DNA of 23,952 bases, from contig CANEUJ010000005.1 of assembly GCA_947441745.1 (NCBI GenBank), forward strand, positions 1-23,952, read 5' to 3'. The stretch is from Neisseriaceae bacterium (lineage in GTDB: Bacteria; Pseudomonadota; Gammaproteobacteria; Burkholderiales; UBA11063). Below the pieces are notes generated by a model. That model was given only the letters and a program-made list of their open reading frames with translations, was not told the DNA's origin and did no database searches. Positions 23,682 through 23,952 of the stretch are shown one piece after another. The position numbers were made by a program, and so were the translations under genes. Position 1 is the first letter of the stretch, and each line of letters opens with the position of its first letter.

Positions 23682-23952
23682 ATGTGTAACTTTAAGTTAA
23701 AAGGCTTTTTAGTTGCCCTTATGGTTTCAACCGGGGTTCTATTATCAGCTTGTAATAGCGGAGGTAGTAGTGGTAGTAGTACTAGTTCAACAGCAACAAC
23801 TGCTGGTAAACTAGTCATTACCACATTAGGTACTGGAAATACAATTGAAGATGAGGATGGTACTGCATATGCTGAGATAAGTATAATTCCAGCCTCAACA
23901 CTTGCTTCTAGATTGTCTGAATCAGTAATAGTCACATTGCGAATTAGCAATC
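23682..23952 (+). CDS. Putative surface lipoprotein, 5' part only (runs off the window)
   Basis: This open frame reaches the last base without a stop, so 90 codons are visible. The protein starts MCNFKLKGFLVALMVSTGVLLSAC, a lipoprotein signal peptide with lipobox LSAC (Cys24). A Ser/Gly/Thr-rich linker follows (NSGGSSGSSTSSTATTAG), then beta-rich sequence (KLVITTLGTGN..., AEISIIPAS, ESVIVTLRISN). AGGAG at 23670-23674 sits 7 bases before the ATG and a promoter-like pair lies further up. The ESVIVTLRISN strand resembles ESILVILTNNG in the Ig-like repeats of the broken gene at the left end, so it may be a member of the same surface-protein family. Function is unknown. Confidence 0.8.
   Translation, partial: MCNFKLKGFLVALMVSTGVLLSACNSGGSSGSSTSSTATTAGKLVITTLGTGNTIEDEDGTAYAEISIIPASTLASRLSESVIVTLRISN

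Overview
The window comes from a low-GC (visibly AT-rich) Gram-negative bacterium, most likely a betaproteobacterium. The clues are a short RnfB/RsxB-type ferredoxin without a membrane anchor, a possible DUF2863-type protein next to it, an E. coli-like sdhCDAB-sdhE-gltA-sucA cluster, PepN, ZapE and a GSI-beta glutamine synthetase with the adenylylation tyrosine. An AT-rich Neisseriales relative (for example an Aquella-like organism) would fit, but that is inference and not proven by the sequence.

Layout. (1) 1-2364: the 3' part of a large surface-type gene with repeated two-cysteine Ig-like (ASH/choice-of-anchor-like) domains followed by seven 66-bp BspA-type leucine-rich repeats. One in-frame TAA at 1369-1371 splits it, so it looks like a pseudogene. 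(2) 2365-2631: a spacer with four consecutive hairpins, including a 5' end resembling a group II intron, then an extended -10 promoter for glnA. (3) glnA and dnaJ as single genes, glnA with a clear intrinsic terminator. (4) Minus-strand zapE-pepN operon. (5) A plus-strand run: DUF2863-like protein, rsxB, then a glycolipid-modification cassette (GT-C transferase, PAP2 phosphatase, second GT-C transferase, polyprenyl-phosphate sugar synthase). (6) 15447-15756: a structured RNA that resembles 6S RNA, then the sdh promoter region. (7) The TCA operon sdhC-sdhD-sdhA-sdhB-sdhE-gltA-sucA, tightly packed and stopping at sucA; sucB and lpd do not follow. (8) 23369-23681: a spacer with inverted repeats, a parS-like site and a promoter. 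(9) The 5' end of a lipoprotein gene running off the window.

How the genes fit together. SdhABCD (with its FAD-attachment factor SdhE), citrate synthase and the 2-oxoglutarate dehydrogenase E1 form a co-transcribed oxidative TCA segment. The glycan cassette has the expected parts for charging a polyprenyl phosphate with a sugar at the cytoplasmic face and moving it to an outer acceptor such as lipid A, with a lipid phosphatase. The two window ends carry related-looking secreted or lipoprotein genes of an accessory surface family. No complete novel system is evident. The least explained parts are the broken Ig/LRR gene with its adjacent structured RNA remnant, the 6S-like RNA locus, and the parS-like spacer.
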